Source of the DNA: Arcobacter sp. EP1
Lineage (GTDB): Bacteria; Campylobacterota; Campylobacteria; Campylobacterales; Arcobacteraceae
Direction of reading: 5' to 3'
Length of the DNA: 64,000 nucleotides
Assembly (NCBI GenBank): GCA_001655195.1
Contig: LPNY01000139.1
Location: 128,554 to 192,553 of the forward strand
Position 1 is the first letter of the stretch; each line of letters begins with the position of its first letter. Positions 33,836 through 43,179 of this stretch are shown one piece after another. A program made the position numbers and the translations under genes. The notes beneath the pieces were generated by a model. The model was not told the origin of the DNA, ran no database searches, and saw only the letters and a program-made list of their open reading frames with translations.

Positions 33836-34674
33836 CGCTGCAACAATCCTATGAGTTTTGAAATAGGTTCTTCATTGGTAAAAATCTTGATGACTTTGAC
33901 CCCACATTTTTGTAAGTGCTCAAAGAGCTGATGATCATTCTGTTTTAACTGTTTTTTATAGTTTTGAATGGATTTTTTACTGATAGAACCTTCATAGTTA
34001 TAGTAGTTGTTAGGGTCAATAAGATTAACATTACTTAACTCTTGAGGATTCTCTTCAAAATGGTCACGGGTAATAATGACATAAACCTCATGTTTTTTTG
34101 AGAGGAGTTTTAAATCAAAATTTTTGATATCAAAAAAGTCACCAATTAAAAAAAGAATCGAACGTTTTTTTATTTGCGAATAGAGTTCATTAAGTAGGTT
34201 TGTATTGTTAATAGTCTTACCCAATACATCATATTCATAAACACTTTGTGCCATTTGATGAACTCCATGAATACGTTTTGTTTTTTTTGTAATGAGTTCA
34301 ATATTTTCATTTGCTATATAAGAACAAAATGGATCACCTTGTTTAATAGATGAATATCCTAAAATTGAGCAGATTTCAGTGATTAATTCTTGTTTCATTT
34401 TGGAAGTTCCAAAGTAGACACTTCCACAAAGCATGGGTACAATATAGATATTAAGCTCTTTTTGGGCGTGGAAAACTTTCACATAGGGTTTTTGTAGTTT
34501 TGCACTAATCACCCAGTCGATGTTTTTGGCATCTTCACCATACTCGTACTCTTTTAATTCTAAAAAATCATAACCCTCACCTTTTAAAGGTGAAGTATTA
34601 TTTCCTATAATTTCTGAAAAAACTTGTTTTTTCGTTTTAATCAAAAGTTTTTTGAGTGTGAGTACGCTTGTCAT
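33832..34674 (-). CDS. DUF58 protein of the MoxR operon
   Basis: 280 residues with the DUF58 signature YEYGEDAKNIDWVISAKL and a VWA-like fold without a full MIDAS; GDFFD and ITRDHFE lie in the C-terminal half. No membrane segment is visible, unlike many DUF58 proteins. It overlaps its upstream neighbour moxR by one base and its downstream neighbour by 4 bp, so the set is one transcript. Confidence 0.9.
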   Translation of the reverse strand: MTSVLTLKKLLIKTKKQVFSEIIGNNTSPLKGEGYDFLELKEYEYGEDAKNIDWVISAKLQKPYVKVFHAQKELNIYIVPMLCGSVYFGTSKMKQELITEICSILGYSSIKQGDPFCSYIANENIELITKKTKRIHGVHQMAQSVYEYDVLGKTINNTNLLNELYSQIKKRSILFLIGDFFDIKNFDLKLLSKKHEVYVIITRDHFEENPQELSNVNLIDPNNYYNYEGSISKKSIQNYKKQLKQNDHQLFEHLQKCGVKVIKIFTNEEPISKLIGLLQR

Positions 34675-35645
34675 TAAGGAATGTTTACTTTTTGAATGAT
34701 TTTTTGTAATACTTCATCAATATTAATATCCAAAGCTTGCGCTTCATAACTAAGAATTACTCGATGTCGTAAGACATCTTTTAAGACTAATGCAATATCA
34801 ACAGGCGTAACGTGATCATTGCCTCGTAAGAATGCTTTTGCGCGTACGGCTTTAAACATATCAATGGTTGCCCGCGGGCTTGCTCCAAATTGAATAAAGT
34901 TGGCAATCTCTTCTAACCCATACTCTTTTGGATTTCGAGTGGCGAAAACAATATCAACGATATAATCTTCTAACTCTTTATCAATATGTATGTTTGAGAT
35001 AGCTTCTTTTAATGTCTGTAATTCATCTACACTTAACATCTTTTCTACGGTTTCAAAACTATTAGTAGTCACACGTTTTGCAATTTGGTACTCTTCTTCT
35101 TTACTATTGTATCCCACAACAATTTTAAACATAAATCGGTCTAGTTGAGCTTCAGGAAGTTCATAAGCTCCTTCTTGTTCAATTGGGTTTTGGGTTGCTA
35201 AAACTAAAAAAGGATTATCTAGTTTAAAGGAGTCTTCAGCAATAGTAACTTGTCGCTCTTGCATTACTTCTAAAAGTGCTGATTGAACTTTTGCTGGCGC
35301 TCTGTTGATTTCATCGGCTAAAAGAAGATTTGTAAATATGGGTCCTCTTTTAATTTTAAAAGTAGACTCTTTCATATCATAAATCTGCGCTCCTAAAATA
35401 TCACTTGGTAATAAATCGGGAGTAAATTGAACTCGTTTAAAGTGTAAATCTAAAACATTTGCCAACGCTTTTACTGTTGTTGTTTTAGCAAGTCCTGGAA
35501 CACCTTCAAGTAAGATATGACCATCACATAAAAGACCAATAAGTAATGCATCAATCATATTCTCTTGCCCTACAACGGTTTTGGCCAATTCTTGTTTTAA
35601 CAGTTCAATTTTCTGAAATGGTGTAATATCAACACTTTCTTGCAT
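34674..35645 (-). CDS. MoxR-type AAA+ ATPase
   Basis: 323 residues. Walker A in LLEGVPGLAKTTTVKALA, Walker B in LLLADEINRAPAK, sensor 1 in FLVLATQNPIEQEG, and arginine finger LPEAQLDRF. MoxR ATPases work with VWA proteins in maturation or stress resistance of membrane complexes. It is the first gene of a four- or five-gene operon (moxR, DUF58, DUF4381-like, VWA) and diverges from cetB. Confidence 0.95.
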   Translation of the reverse strand: MQESVDITPFQKIELLKQELAKTVVGQENMIDALLIGLLCDGHILLEGVPGLAKTTTVKALANVLDLHFKRVQFTPDLLPSDILGAQIYDMKESTFKIKRGPIFTNLLLADEINRAPAKVQSALLEVMQERQVTIAEDSFKLDNPFLVLATQNPIEQEGAYELPEAQLDRFMFKIVVGYNSKEEEYQIAKRVTTNSFETVEKMLSVDELQTLKEAISNIHIDKELEDYIVDIVFATRNPKEYGLEEIANFIQFGASPRATIDMFKAVRAKAFLRGNDHVTPVDIALVLKDVLRHRVILSYEAQALDINIDEVLQKIIQKVNIP

Positions 35646-35805
35646 AAAGTTCCCTCAAATATTTATTTGTTCGTATTTTATCTAATTATAGGTAAACCTT
35701 TATTGATAAAGTGTAAACGAAAGATGTAAGTCTTATTTTATATAATAAGATTATAATTCAAGTAGGAATAGGGAATTTTCATAGCTAAACTAATGGGAGA
35801 GAGTA

Positions 35806-36324
35806 ATGAAAAGAGAAAAAATAATTCCAACAAATAACGAAATTAAAATGAAAGAGGGTGATTTTATTGTATCAAAAACTGATGCAAAAGGAATTATCAC
35901 GTATTGTAATGAGATATTTATGGAAATGGCTTCGTATAACGAAGATGAATTATTAGGGAAAAATCACAATATTATACGGCATCCAGATATGCCGCGCGTT
36001 GCCTTTAAATTGGCATGGGATTTAATTAGTTCGGGAAAAGAGTTTTTTGGATTTGTTAAGAATATGACCAAAAAAGGCGACTATTACTGGGTGTTTGCAA
36101 ATATCACTGCAGACTATGATGAAAATCATAAAATCATAGGTTATACCTCAGTACGAAGAAAACCTTCACAAAATGCAGTTGATACACTTATTCCAATGTA
36201 CAAGCAGATGTGTGAATTAGAAAAGAGTGGTGGAATGGAAGCTTCGGGTAAGTTTCTTTTTGATTTTTTAGATGACAATAAAACAACCTATGATGAATTG
36301 GTTGTTGCGTTACAAGGAAGTTAA
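35806..36324 (+). CDS. cetB: PAS-domain energy-taxis sensor, CetB/Aer-like
   Basis: 172 residues, nearly all one PAS domain (DFIVSKTDAKGIITYCNEIF, HNIIRHPDMPRVAFKLAWDLI, GYTSVRRKP). The NIIRHPDMP motif is that of Aer-type FAD-binding PAS domains. There is no membrane helix or signalling domain, which the following gene provides. In C. jejuni CetB and CetA form such a split Aer receptor that senses redox state. Its stop lies one base before the cetA ATG, supporting a joint product. Confidence 0.88.
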   Translation: MKREKIIPTNNEIKMKEGDFIVSKTDAKGIITYCNEIFMEMASYNEDELLGKNHNIIRHPDMPRVAFKLAWDLISSGKEFFGFVKNMTKKGDYYWVFANITADYDENHKIIGYTSVRRKPSQNAVDTLIPMYKQMCELEKSGGMEASGKFLFDFLDDNKTTYDELVVALQGS

Positions 36325-36325
36325 T

Positions 36326-37810
36326 ATGAATGTTTTTTTTAAACGTATTAATACATTAACTTTTGTCAAGGCTTCATTAGTAGTTCTGTTTCTTTTTGTG
36401 CTAGCTGCTAATATTTTATTGTTACAACAAGAGGAGTTTTTTCTTCTTTCTATTGCCTTTTTAATTATCTCTTCAGTTATTTTAACCATCTCAATTATAG
36501 GTTTAGTGCGATACTCTAAACGAATTAAACAAATGGGCGATTTAGCGAAACTTTCTGCGGGTGGTTCTTTGTATCATCGTATGACAGATATTGATAAAAG
36601 TGAGGAGATAGGGACTTTAGCTTGGAATATTAATAACATGTTAGACCAATTTGAAGCATTTAGTCGAGACATGGATACTTCGTTAAAAATGATATCTGAA
36701 GGAAAAACATATCGTAAGATGATGCCAAGTGGACTTCATGGTGATTTTGTAAGACTTTCTAATAACATTAATGAAGCCCTTGAGACAATTGCTGTGGCAC
36801 AAAGTAAAGATGAGTTTATTCAAGAGATGCTTAAGACCTTGGATGAATATACAGCAGGAGTTTATACTTCAAAAATAGATTTAACTAACATGCAAGAAGA
36901 TATTATCGCTTTAGCCAAAGGAATTAATGCTTTAGGTGATTCTTTATCGGAGTTAAGTCAAGTAAATTTAAAAAATGGATTAGCTTTAAAACAAGGCTCA
37001 GATGTACTATCTAAAAATGTTAAACAACTTAGTGATTCTGCAACAACACAAGCAGCATCACTAGAGGAAACCGCAGCAGCATTAGAAGAAGTGACTGAAA
37101 ATATGCGTGAAAGTACAAATAATACCATGCAAATGGCTCAGTATGCCCAAGAGGTGACAACCTCTGCCAATGAAGGTGAACGACTTGCTAAAAAAACAAC
37201 ACTTTCTATGGATGAAATTAATGAACAGACTTCATTGATTCACGAATCAATTACGGTTATTGACCAAATTGCATTCCAGACAAATATTCTTTCACTCAAC
37301 GCTGCAGTGGAAGCAGCAACTGCAGGAGAAGCTGGAAAAGGGTTTGCAGTAGTTGCCCAAGAGGTACGAAATCTTGCTTCACGAAGTGCAGAAGCAGCTA
37401 AAGAGATTAAAGATATTGTTGAAGCAGCTACATTAAAAGCAAATGAAGGTAAAAAAATTGCTGATGAGATGATTTCAGGATATAATCAACTTAATTCCAA
37501 TATTACTGCTACTATTGAGTTAATTGAAAATGTAACCGCATCAACCAAAGAGCAAGAGCAAGGAATTATTCAAATTAATGATGCTATTGCATTACTGGAC
37601 AAACAAACACAAGAGAGTGCTTCTGTTGCCCATGAAACAAATATTGTGGCACAACAATCAAGTGATATTGCAGAACGTATTGTTCAAGAAGCAAATAAAG
37701 AGTTCCATGGGAAAGATGACATAAAAGTACGAAAGGATCTTGTTAATCCAAACTATAAAGGTGTTGAAAAACGAAGTATTGAACGGCGTATGAAAAACAA
37801 CGAGTTTTAG
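36326..37810 (+). CDS. cetA: Methyl-accepting chemotaxis protein, CetA-like
   Basis: 494 residues from ATG 36326 (GGAAG upstream); a longer frame start at 36272 lies inside cetB. Two closely spaced membrane helices (about 13-32 and 37-58) with no periplasmic domain form a hairpin, as in Aer and CetA. HAMP-like region about 60-150, then the signalling domain with the hairpin tip IDQIAFQTNILSLNAAVEAATAGEAGKGFAVVAQEVRNLA (described by key residues: E-A-G-x-G-R/K-G-F-A-V-V). It has no C-terminal CheR/B pentapeptide. It signals to CheA in partnership with the PAS protein. Confidence 0.88.
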   Translation: MNVFFKRINTLTFVKASLVVLFLFVLAANILLLQQEEFFLLSIAFLIISSVILTISIIGLVRYSKRIKQMGDLAKLSAGGSLYHRMTDIDKSEEIGTLAWNINNMLDQFEAFSRDMDTSLKMISEGKTYRKMMPSGLHGDFVRLSNNINEALETIAVAQSKDEFIQEMLKTLDEYTAGVYTSKIDLTNMQEDIIALAKGINALGDSLSELSQVNLKNGLALKQGSDVLSKNVKQLSDSATTQAASLEETAAALEEVTENMRESTNNTMQMAQYAQEVTTSANEGERLAKKTTLSMDEINEQTSLIHESITVIDQIAFQTNILSLNAAVEAATAGEAGKGFAVVAQEVRNLASRSAEAAKEIKDIVEAATLKANEGKKIADEMISGYNQLNSNITATIELIENVTASTKEQEQGIIQINDAIALLDKQTQESASVAHETNIVAQQSSDIAERIVQEANKEFHGKDDIKVRKDLVNPNYKGVEKRSIERRMKNNEF

Positions 37811-37855
37811 TATTTTAATAAAGAGTTTAAAAAAGCATTGGGTAAAATACTCCCC

Positions 37856-39025
37856 ATGAAAAAACTATTTTTTATTCTCTTTATTACTCTTTTTTTGACT
37901 TCGTGTAGTGTGAATGATGTTAGTTCAATTACACGTGCTGCTATTAGTAAAAATCCAACGGAAGCTTTTAAAGCTCTTGCTACTACCAAATCAGTCTATT
38001 ATGCTTCAAATCCTAAAGGGCTTGTTAGTGATATTAAAGCCTTTGAAAACTTTATTAAAAACTTTAAGAATATTATTGCAGGGCAATGGGGAAAAGAGAA
38101 TGTTAAAATCCCTAAACAAAAAGAGTATGTTAAATACATGCAAAACTACAAAAGTAGGGCACTTATTGATTTTGACAAGGGATTAGTCACCGTTGAAACC
38201 CTTGATGAAAAAGAGAGTAAAAAAAGTCTTAATAATGCAATTGTAACAACACTGCTTTTACCTGATGATCCACGAGCAGCTGATCTATTTAGTGCTAAAA
38301 AAATCACCCTTGGGGCAACGCCGTATTTATTAGGTGAAATAAAAGATGACCAAAATAAAGATATTCGATATGAGTGGCGAGCTAATCGTTATGCCAATAT
38401 TCTTGTACGAAATGCCTTTAAACAAAAACGCATTAAAAGTGGGGATAAATATTTAAAAGTTTCTTACGTAGAAATCCCTATGATCAAAGACCATGCAAGT
38501 ATACGGGTTAAAAAGTTTCAGCCTTTTGTTAAAACCTTTGCTAAAAAATATAATTTAAGTGAAAACTTGGTCTATGCTATTATTCGAACAGAAAGTAATT
38601 TTAATCAATTTGCAGTGAGTCATGCAGGAGCTTTAGGATTGATGCAAATTGTACCAACAAGTGCTGGACGGGATGCTTATGCTTATAGTAAAGGTAAAAC
38701 ATGGACACCTTCAAAATCCTATTTGTTTAATGCCAAAAATAATATTGAGTTAGGAAGTGCTTATTTGAAACTTCTTTTTGATAAATATTTAACGGGTATT
38801 CATAATCCAATTTCCCATGAGTATTGTGTCATAAGTGCTTATAATACAGGTAGCGGAAATGTATTAAAAACGTTTAGTTCAAATCGGACAAAAGCCCGTG
38901 ATATTATCAATACAAAAACACCTGCACAAATTTACAAAACTCTGCGTGAAAAGCTTCCTTATGAGGAGACACGTCGATATTTATATAAAGTTGTCACCTT
39001 TAAGAAAGACTTTGTCTCATTATAA
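37856..39025 (+). CDS. Membrane-bound lytic murein transglycosylase, MltC-like lipoprotein
   Basis: 389 residues from ATG 37856 (MKKLFFILFITLFLTSC); the lipobox LTSC marks a lipoprotein, so an upstream TTG start is unlikely. An N-terminal DUF3393-type domain (about 50-230) precedes the SLT domain with catalytic Glu in IIRTESNFN, AGALGLMQIVP and YNTGSGNV. It cleaves the MurNAc-GlcNAc bond with 1,6-anhydro product. The domain order is that of E. coli MltC. Confidence 0.88.
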   Translation: MKKLFFILFITLFLTSCSVNDVSSITRAAISKNPTEAFKALATTKSVYYASNPKGLVSDIKAFENFIKNFKNIIAGQWGKENVKIPKQKEYVKYMQNYKSRALIDFDKGLVTVETLDEKESKKSLNNAIVTTLLLPDDPRAADLFSAKKITLGATPYLLGEIKDDQNKDIRYEWRANRYANILVRNAFKQKRIKSGDKYLKVSYVEIPMIKDHASIRVKKFQPFVKTFAKKYNLSENLVYAIIRTESNFNQFAVSHAGALGLMQIVPTSAGRDAYAYSKGKTWTPSKSYLFNAKNNIELGSAYLKLLFDKYLTGIHNPISHEYCVISAYNTGSGNVLKTFSSNRTKARDIINTKTPAQIYKTLREKLPYEETRRYLYKVVTFKKDFVSL

Positions 39026-39072
39026 GCTCAAAAATTCTTCTTTACTTAAACTAATATTAATACTTTTTTAAA

Positions 39073-39078
39073 TATAAT
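39073..39078 (+). promoter_or_regulatory. Putative -10 box of rpsB-tsf
   Basis: TATAAT followed by C lies 135 bp before the rpsB start. The resulting leader of about 125 nt contains short pairable segments (CAATCC near 39128 with GGGTTG shortly after) and a final A-rich AAGGAAAAAAC ribosome site. A long leader is usual for autoregulated rpsB, but no known S2 motif is recognised here. Confidence 0.55.
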
Positions 39079-39212
39079 CACGACTCTATTTTTGCTAGAT
39101 AAGCAAGATTAGAAACCTCACATGTGTCAATCCTGGTATGGGTTGTATTAAGTTTACTTGATATTAAGGGGCACAGAGGCAAAAACCCTAAAAACAAAAA
39201 CAAGGAAAAAAC

Positions 39213-40013
39213 ATGGTTACAATGAAAGACCTATTAGAATGTGGTGTACACTTCGGACACCAAACAAGAAGATGGAATCCAAAAATGAAAAAATACATTT
39301 TTGGTGTTAGAAAGAATATTTATATTATCGACTTACAAAAGACGTTAAGATACTTCAGATACACTTACACATTAGTAAGAGATAGAGCTGCTGAAGGTCA
39401 AACAATGATGTTCGTAGGAACTAAAAAACAAGCTTCTGAAGCAGTTAAAAGAGCAGCAGAAAATTGTGGTATGCCATACGTTAACCACAGATGGTTAGGT
39501 GGTATGTTAACAAACTACGGAACAATTAAAAAATCAATTAGAAAATTAGAAATTATTAAAAAGATGAGAGAAGAAGGTCAACTAGACTTACTTACTAAAA
39601 AAGAAGCTTTAATGCTTACAAGAAAAGAAGAGAAGCTAGAATTATACCTTGGTGGTATCAAAGAGATGAAACAACTTCCAGACATGATGTTTGTTCTTGA
39701 TGCAGTTAAAGAAAAAATTGCTATCGCAGAAGCTAGAAGATTAGGAATTACTGTTGTAGCTCCATTAGATACTAACTGTGACCCAGACGTAGTTGATTTA
39801 CCAATTCCAGGTAATGATGATGCAATTAGATCAATTCAATTATTCTGTAACGAAATGGCAGCAGCAATGAATGAAGGTAAAGCAGCATTAGCAGAAGAAA
39901 ATGGTGAAGATGAGCAAGAAGCGCCAGTATCTGAAGAAGAAGCAGCAGAAGTAGTAGCAGAAGCAGTAGCTGAAGGTGAAGCTTCAGAAGAAGTAAAAAC
40001 AGAGGAAGCATAA
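39213..40013 (+). CDS. rpsB: 30S ribosomal protein S2
   Basis: 266 residues. Typical S2 N-terminus [22 protein letters not shown], then [33 protein letters not shown] (shown as key residues) and [15 protein letters not shown] strongly acidic tail rich in Glu and Ala of about 40 residues is added at the C-terminus. It is followed by tsf after 2 bp, the standard rpsB-tsf operon. Confidence 0.98.
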   Translation: MVTMKDLLECGVHFGHQTRRWNPKMKKYIFGVRKNIYIIDLQKTLRYFRYTYTLVRDRAAEGQTMMFVGTKKQASEAVKRAAENCGMPYVNHRWLGGMLTNYGTIKKSIRKLEIIKKMREEGQLDLLTKKEALMLTRKEEKLELYLGGIKEMKQLPDMMFVLDAVKEKIAIAEARRLGITVVAPLDTNCDPDVVDLPIPGNDDAIRSIQLFCNEMAAAMNEGKAALAEENGEDEQEAPVSEEEAAEVVAEAVAEGEASEEVKTEEA

Positions 40014-40015
40014 TC

Positions 40016-41059
40016 ATGGCAGGTGCTACTCCAAAACTAATTAAAGAGTTAAGAGAAAAATCTGGTGCAGGTATGCTTGATTGTAAAAAAGCTTTAAATG
40101 AGTGTGATGGTAACATTGAAGAATCAATCAAATTTTTAAGAGAAGCTGGTTTATCTAAAGCAGCTAAAAAATCTTCAAATGTAGCAGCTGAAGGTATTAT
40201 CACTATTTTAGTAAATGATGATAATACAAAAGCTACAATGACAGAAGTTAACTCTCAAACTGACTTTGTTGCTAAAAATGATCAATTCCTTGCATTAACA
40301 AATGGAATTACAGCTCATGCACAAGCTAACAATATTACAGATGCGGAAGGTTTAGCTGCTTCAACTATTGAAGGTCAAGATTTTCCAACTTACTTAAACG
40401 AAAAAATCGCTGTAATTGGTGAAAATTTAGTTGCAAGAAAAGTTGCAGCTGTTGAAGGTACTGTTGTTAATGGTTACGTTCACTTAGGAAAAGTTGGTGT
40501 TATGTTAGCAGCAAGTTGTGATGATGCAGCAAAAGAAAAAACAGCTGACTTATTAAAGAAAGTTGCAATGCATGCAGCATCTATGAAACCAACAGTTATC
40601 TCTTATAAAGATTTCACTGCTGATTTCGTTGAATCTGAAAACAAAGCATTTATTGCAGATATTGAAAAAGAGAACGAAGAGTTAGTTAGACTTGGTAAAC
40701 CTCTTAAAAATATCCCTGAGTTTGTTTCTGCTTGTCAATTAACTGATGAAGCTATTGCTGCTGCTGAAGCTGCAATGAAAGAAGAACTAATTGCTCAAGG
40801 TAAACCTGAGAAAATTATTGGAAATATCGTTAAAGGTAAAATTGGACGATGGATTGAAGATAATACTCAATTAGATAGAACAAATGCACTATTATCTCAA
40901 ACATATGTTATGGATGATTCAATGACAGTTGAGCAAGCGATTAAAGCTTGTGATGCATCTATCGAATTAACTTCTTATGTTAGATTTGAACTTGGTGAAG
41001 GAATCGAGAAAAAAGAAGAAGATTTCGCTGCTGAAGTTGCAGCTCAAATGGGTCAATAA
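40016..41059 (+). CDS. tsf: Elongation factor Ts
   Basis: 347 residues. Nucleotide exchange factor for EF-Tu. N-terminal UBA-like KELREKSGAGMLDCKKALNE, the TDFVAKN motif in the core, and a C-terminal extension ending VAAQMGQ. It is longer than E. coli EF-Ts (283), in line with Campylobacterota forms. Second gene of the rpsB operon. Confidence 0.98.
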   Translation: MAGATPKLIKELREKSGAGMLDCKKALNECDGNIEESIKFLREAGLSKAAKKSSNVAAEGIITILVNDDNTKATMTEVNSQTDFVAKNDQFLALTNGITAHAQANNITDAEGLAASTIEGQDFPTYLNEKIAVIGENLVARKVAAVEGTVVNGYVHLGKVGVMLAASCDDAAKEKTADLLKKVAMHAASMKPTVISYKDFTADFVESENKAFIADIEKENEELVRLGKPLKNIPEFVSACQLTDEAIAAAEAAMKEELIAQGKPEKIIGNIVKGKIGRWIEDNTQLDRTNALLSQTYVMDDSMTVEQAIKACDASIELTSYVRFELGEGIEKKEEDFAAEVAAQMGQ

Positions 41060-41092
41060 TTTAGCAAACAAATAAGAATAAAAGGGAAAACA

Positions 41093-41776
41093 ATGAGTGA
41101 CATAAATACTGAGACTTCACTCATTGCCCCTGTGCCTCTTCTTGAGGCACAAAACATCTCACATGAATTTGATTACAAACTTTTTTCAAATATAAATTTA
41201 TCACTCCATGAAAAACAGACAATTGCTATTATTGGTACAAGTGGTAGCGGGAAATCAACATTTTTAAATATTTTATCTTCTTTATTAAAACCTAATAGTG
41301 GAAATGTAAGATATGATAACAGTGATTTGTATGCAATAAAAAAGAGAGAACTTTTAAATATAAGACGAGAAGATTTTGGTATAATATTTCAAGCACATTA
41401 TCTTTTTAGAGGCTTTTCTGCTCAGGAGAATTTAAATATTGCAACACTTTTAAGTTCAAATAATGTGGATGAAGGGTTATTGAAAGCTTTAAAAATTGAT
41501 TTTGTTATGAAACAAGATGTTGGAGAACTCAGTGGTGGACAACAACAACGACTCTCTATTGCACGGGTTATGACAAAACATCCAAAAATAATTTTTGCCG
41601 ATGAACCTACGGGAAATTTAGATAAACAAACCGCAAATGAAGTTATGAATATTTTATTTGATTATGTGCACGAGAATGATGCAGGAATGATACTAGTCAC
41701 CCACGAAGATGAGTTGGCTATGCAGTGTGATAAGGTATATAAATTGGTTGATCAACAGTTACAGGAAATAAAGTGA
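41093..41776 (+). CDS. LolD/FtsE-like ABC transporter ATPase
   Basis: 227 residues. Walker A GTSGSGKSTFLNI, Q-loop FGIIFQAHYLFRGF, signature LSGGQQQRLSIARV, Walker B IIFADEPTGNLD, H-loop LVTHEDE. It falls in the MacB/LolD group of exporters that act with FtsX-like permeases, but no permease is adjacent. In C. jejuni an ABC ATPase stands in the same place (Cj1180c). The stop overlaps the next start as GTGA. Confidence 0.9.
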   Translation: MSDINTETSLIAPVPLLEAQNISHEFDYKLFSNINLSLHEKQTIAIIGTSGSGKSTFLNILSSLLKPNSGNVRYDNSDLYAIKKRELLNIRREDFGIIFQAHYLFRGFSAQENLNIATLLSSNNVDEGLLKALKIDFVMKQDVGELSGGQQQRLSIARVMTKHPKIIFADEPTGNLDKQTANEVMNILFDYVHENDAGMILVTHEDELAMQCDKVYKLVDQQLQEIK

Positions 41777-42546
41777 AACTATTATTAATTAGTAAAACGC
41801 AAATTGTCATTCAAATTTTTGAACTTATTTGTAAAAAAATGGATTTTGAATTAAGTGTTCGTAAAGATAACGATGTTACAACTAAGTTTGACATTATCGT
41901 TATTGACGAAGAGTTTATTGATGATCGATTTAACATAATTAAACAGTTGTGTAAAAAAATTGGGGCAATTACTAATGAGGAACTCTCTTCATATAGTTCA
42001 AAGTACTTTAAACTAAAACGACCTTTTTTACCAATGCAACTTCAAGAAGTTCTAAAAGAACAAAAAACACTAATGCTAGAAGATGAAGCTCTAAGTAAAG
42101 AGATAAAAGAAGAAGATGAAACAACTGATGAAATAGCACATTTTGTTGATTCTTTAGCCGATGATTTAATGATGGATGATGATTATGAAGAAGATGAAAG
42201 TATTGTTACTTTAGAGTCTTTAAATGATGGGGGTGTTTTAGATAGTTCAGAGCTTGGTAAAATTACTGACATCTTACATCAAAACGAAATAAAACATGAG
42301 TTTAAAAATGAAGTTGAAATGCAAGATCATGATTGGAGAGAGTTATCTGATATCATTGATGATGCACTAGATGAAGTTCAAGGTTATGAATTTAGTCTGA
42401 CCAATGAGCCATTAACGTTGGTATTAAATAATTACCAAATTGATGAATTAAAACCATTACTACAAAAGTTTGACCAATCAATTATTGATAAATTGGCAAG
42501 TGGTGATAGTATTGATTTAAGATTATCCTTAAAGGGAACAAATTGA
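41773..42546 (+). CDS. Highly acidic conserved protein of the tsf-gmk region
   Basis: 257 residues with GTG start at 41773 overlapping the previous stop by 4 bp. The N-terminal 90 residues (KLLLISKTQIVIQIFELI, FDIIVIDEEFIDD) look like a degenerate receiver-like fold; a middle stretch at about 100-140 is extremely acidic (EEDETTDE, DDDYEEDE). It corresponds by position and composition to the C. jejuni 'highly acidic protein' (Cj1178c) before gmk. Function unknown. Its stop overlaps gmk by 4 bp. Confidence 0.82.
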   Translation: MKLLLISKTQIVIQIFELICKKMDFELSVRKDNDVTTKFDIIVIDEEFIDDRFNIIKQLCKKIGAITNEELSSYSSKYFKLKRPFLPMQLQEVLKEQKTLMLEDEALSKEIKEEDETTDEIAHFVDSLADDLMMDDDYEEDESIVTLESLNDGGVLDSSELGKITDILHQNEIKHEFKNEVEMQDHDWRELSDIIDDALDEVQGYEFSLTNEPLTLVLNNYQIDELKPLLQKFDQSIIDKLASGDSIDLRLSLKGTN

Positions 42547-43160
42547 TAGAAAAAAAGCACGGAGCTATTCTAATTTTATCGGGACCTAGTGGTTGTGGTA
42601 AATCGACACTTTTAAAAGAAGTTTATAAAAATATTGATGAGTACTATTTCTCTATTTCAACAACAACACGAAAACCTCGAGAGGGTGAAAAAGAGGGAGT
42701 TGATTATTTTTTCACTTCAAAAGAAGATTTTCAAGAGGATATTAAAGCAGGTCATTTTTTAGAGTGGGCTGAAGTTCATGGAAACTATTATGGAACTTCT
42801 TTAAAACCCATCAAAAAAGCTCTAGAAAAAGGGAAATTGGTTATTTTTGATATTGATGTTCAAGGACATGAAATTGTACGAAAAAAGCTGGGTGAGAAAG
42901 TGACTTCAGTTTTTATCACTACACCATCTTTAGAGGAACTAGAAGAACGATTAACGAGCCGTAATACTGATAGTAAAGAAGTTATTGAAAAACGTCTAGA
43001 GAATGCAAAGTATGAAATTAAGTATTTCCAAAAGTATGACTATTTTTTAATTAATGATGATTTGAAAGAGGCATCAAAACAACTGGTTTCAATTGCAAAT
43101 AGCACGCGTATTAAAAGTAAACTCTTTGAAAAAGAACTAGCAACTATTTGGATGAAGTAA
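42543..43160 (+). CDS. gmk: Guanylate kinase
   Basis: 205 residues. Phosphorylates GMP to GDP. P-loop LSGPSGCGKSTLLKE, GMP-binding STTTRKPREGEKEGVDYFF, EWAEVHGNYYGTS and the lid with RLTSRNTDS. The start is TTG at 42543, within the TTGA overlap with the acidic protein; no ATG exists before the P-loop. Length agrees with E. coli Gmk. Confidence 0.96.
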   Translation: MIEKKHGAILILSGPSGCGKSTLLKEVYKNIDEYYFSISTTTRKPREGEKEGVDYFFTSKEDFQEDIKAGHFLEWAEVHGNYYGTSLKPIKKALEKGKLVIFDIDVQGHEIVRKKLGEKVTSVFITTPSLEELEERLTSRNTDSKEVIEKRLENAKYEIKYFQKYDYFLINDDLKEASKQLVSIANSTRIKSKLFEKELATIWMK

Positions 43161-43179
43161 AGTTTACTTATACTTCATC
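43151..43179. terminator. Stem-loop between convergent gmk and c-di-GMP gene
   Basis: GATGAAGTA (43151-43159) and TACTTCATC (43171-43179) form a perfect 9-bp stem across both stop codons, with a further AGT/ACT in the loop. No U-run. Confidence 0.45.

Noticed and set aside
39040-39212. A known riboswitch or S2 leader motif before rpsB
   Set aside because: Short pairings exist, but no conserved motif I can recognise; only a long leader is claimed.
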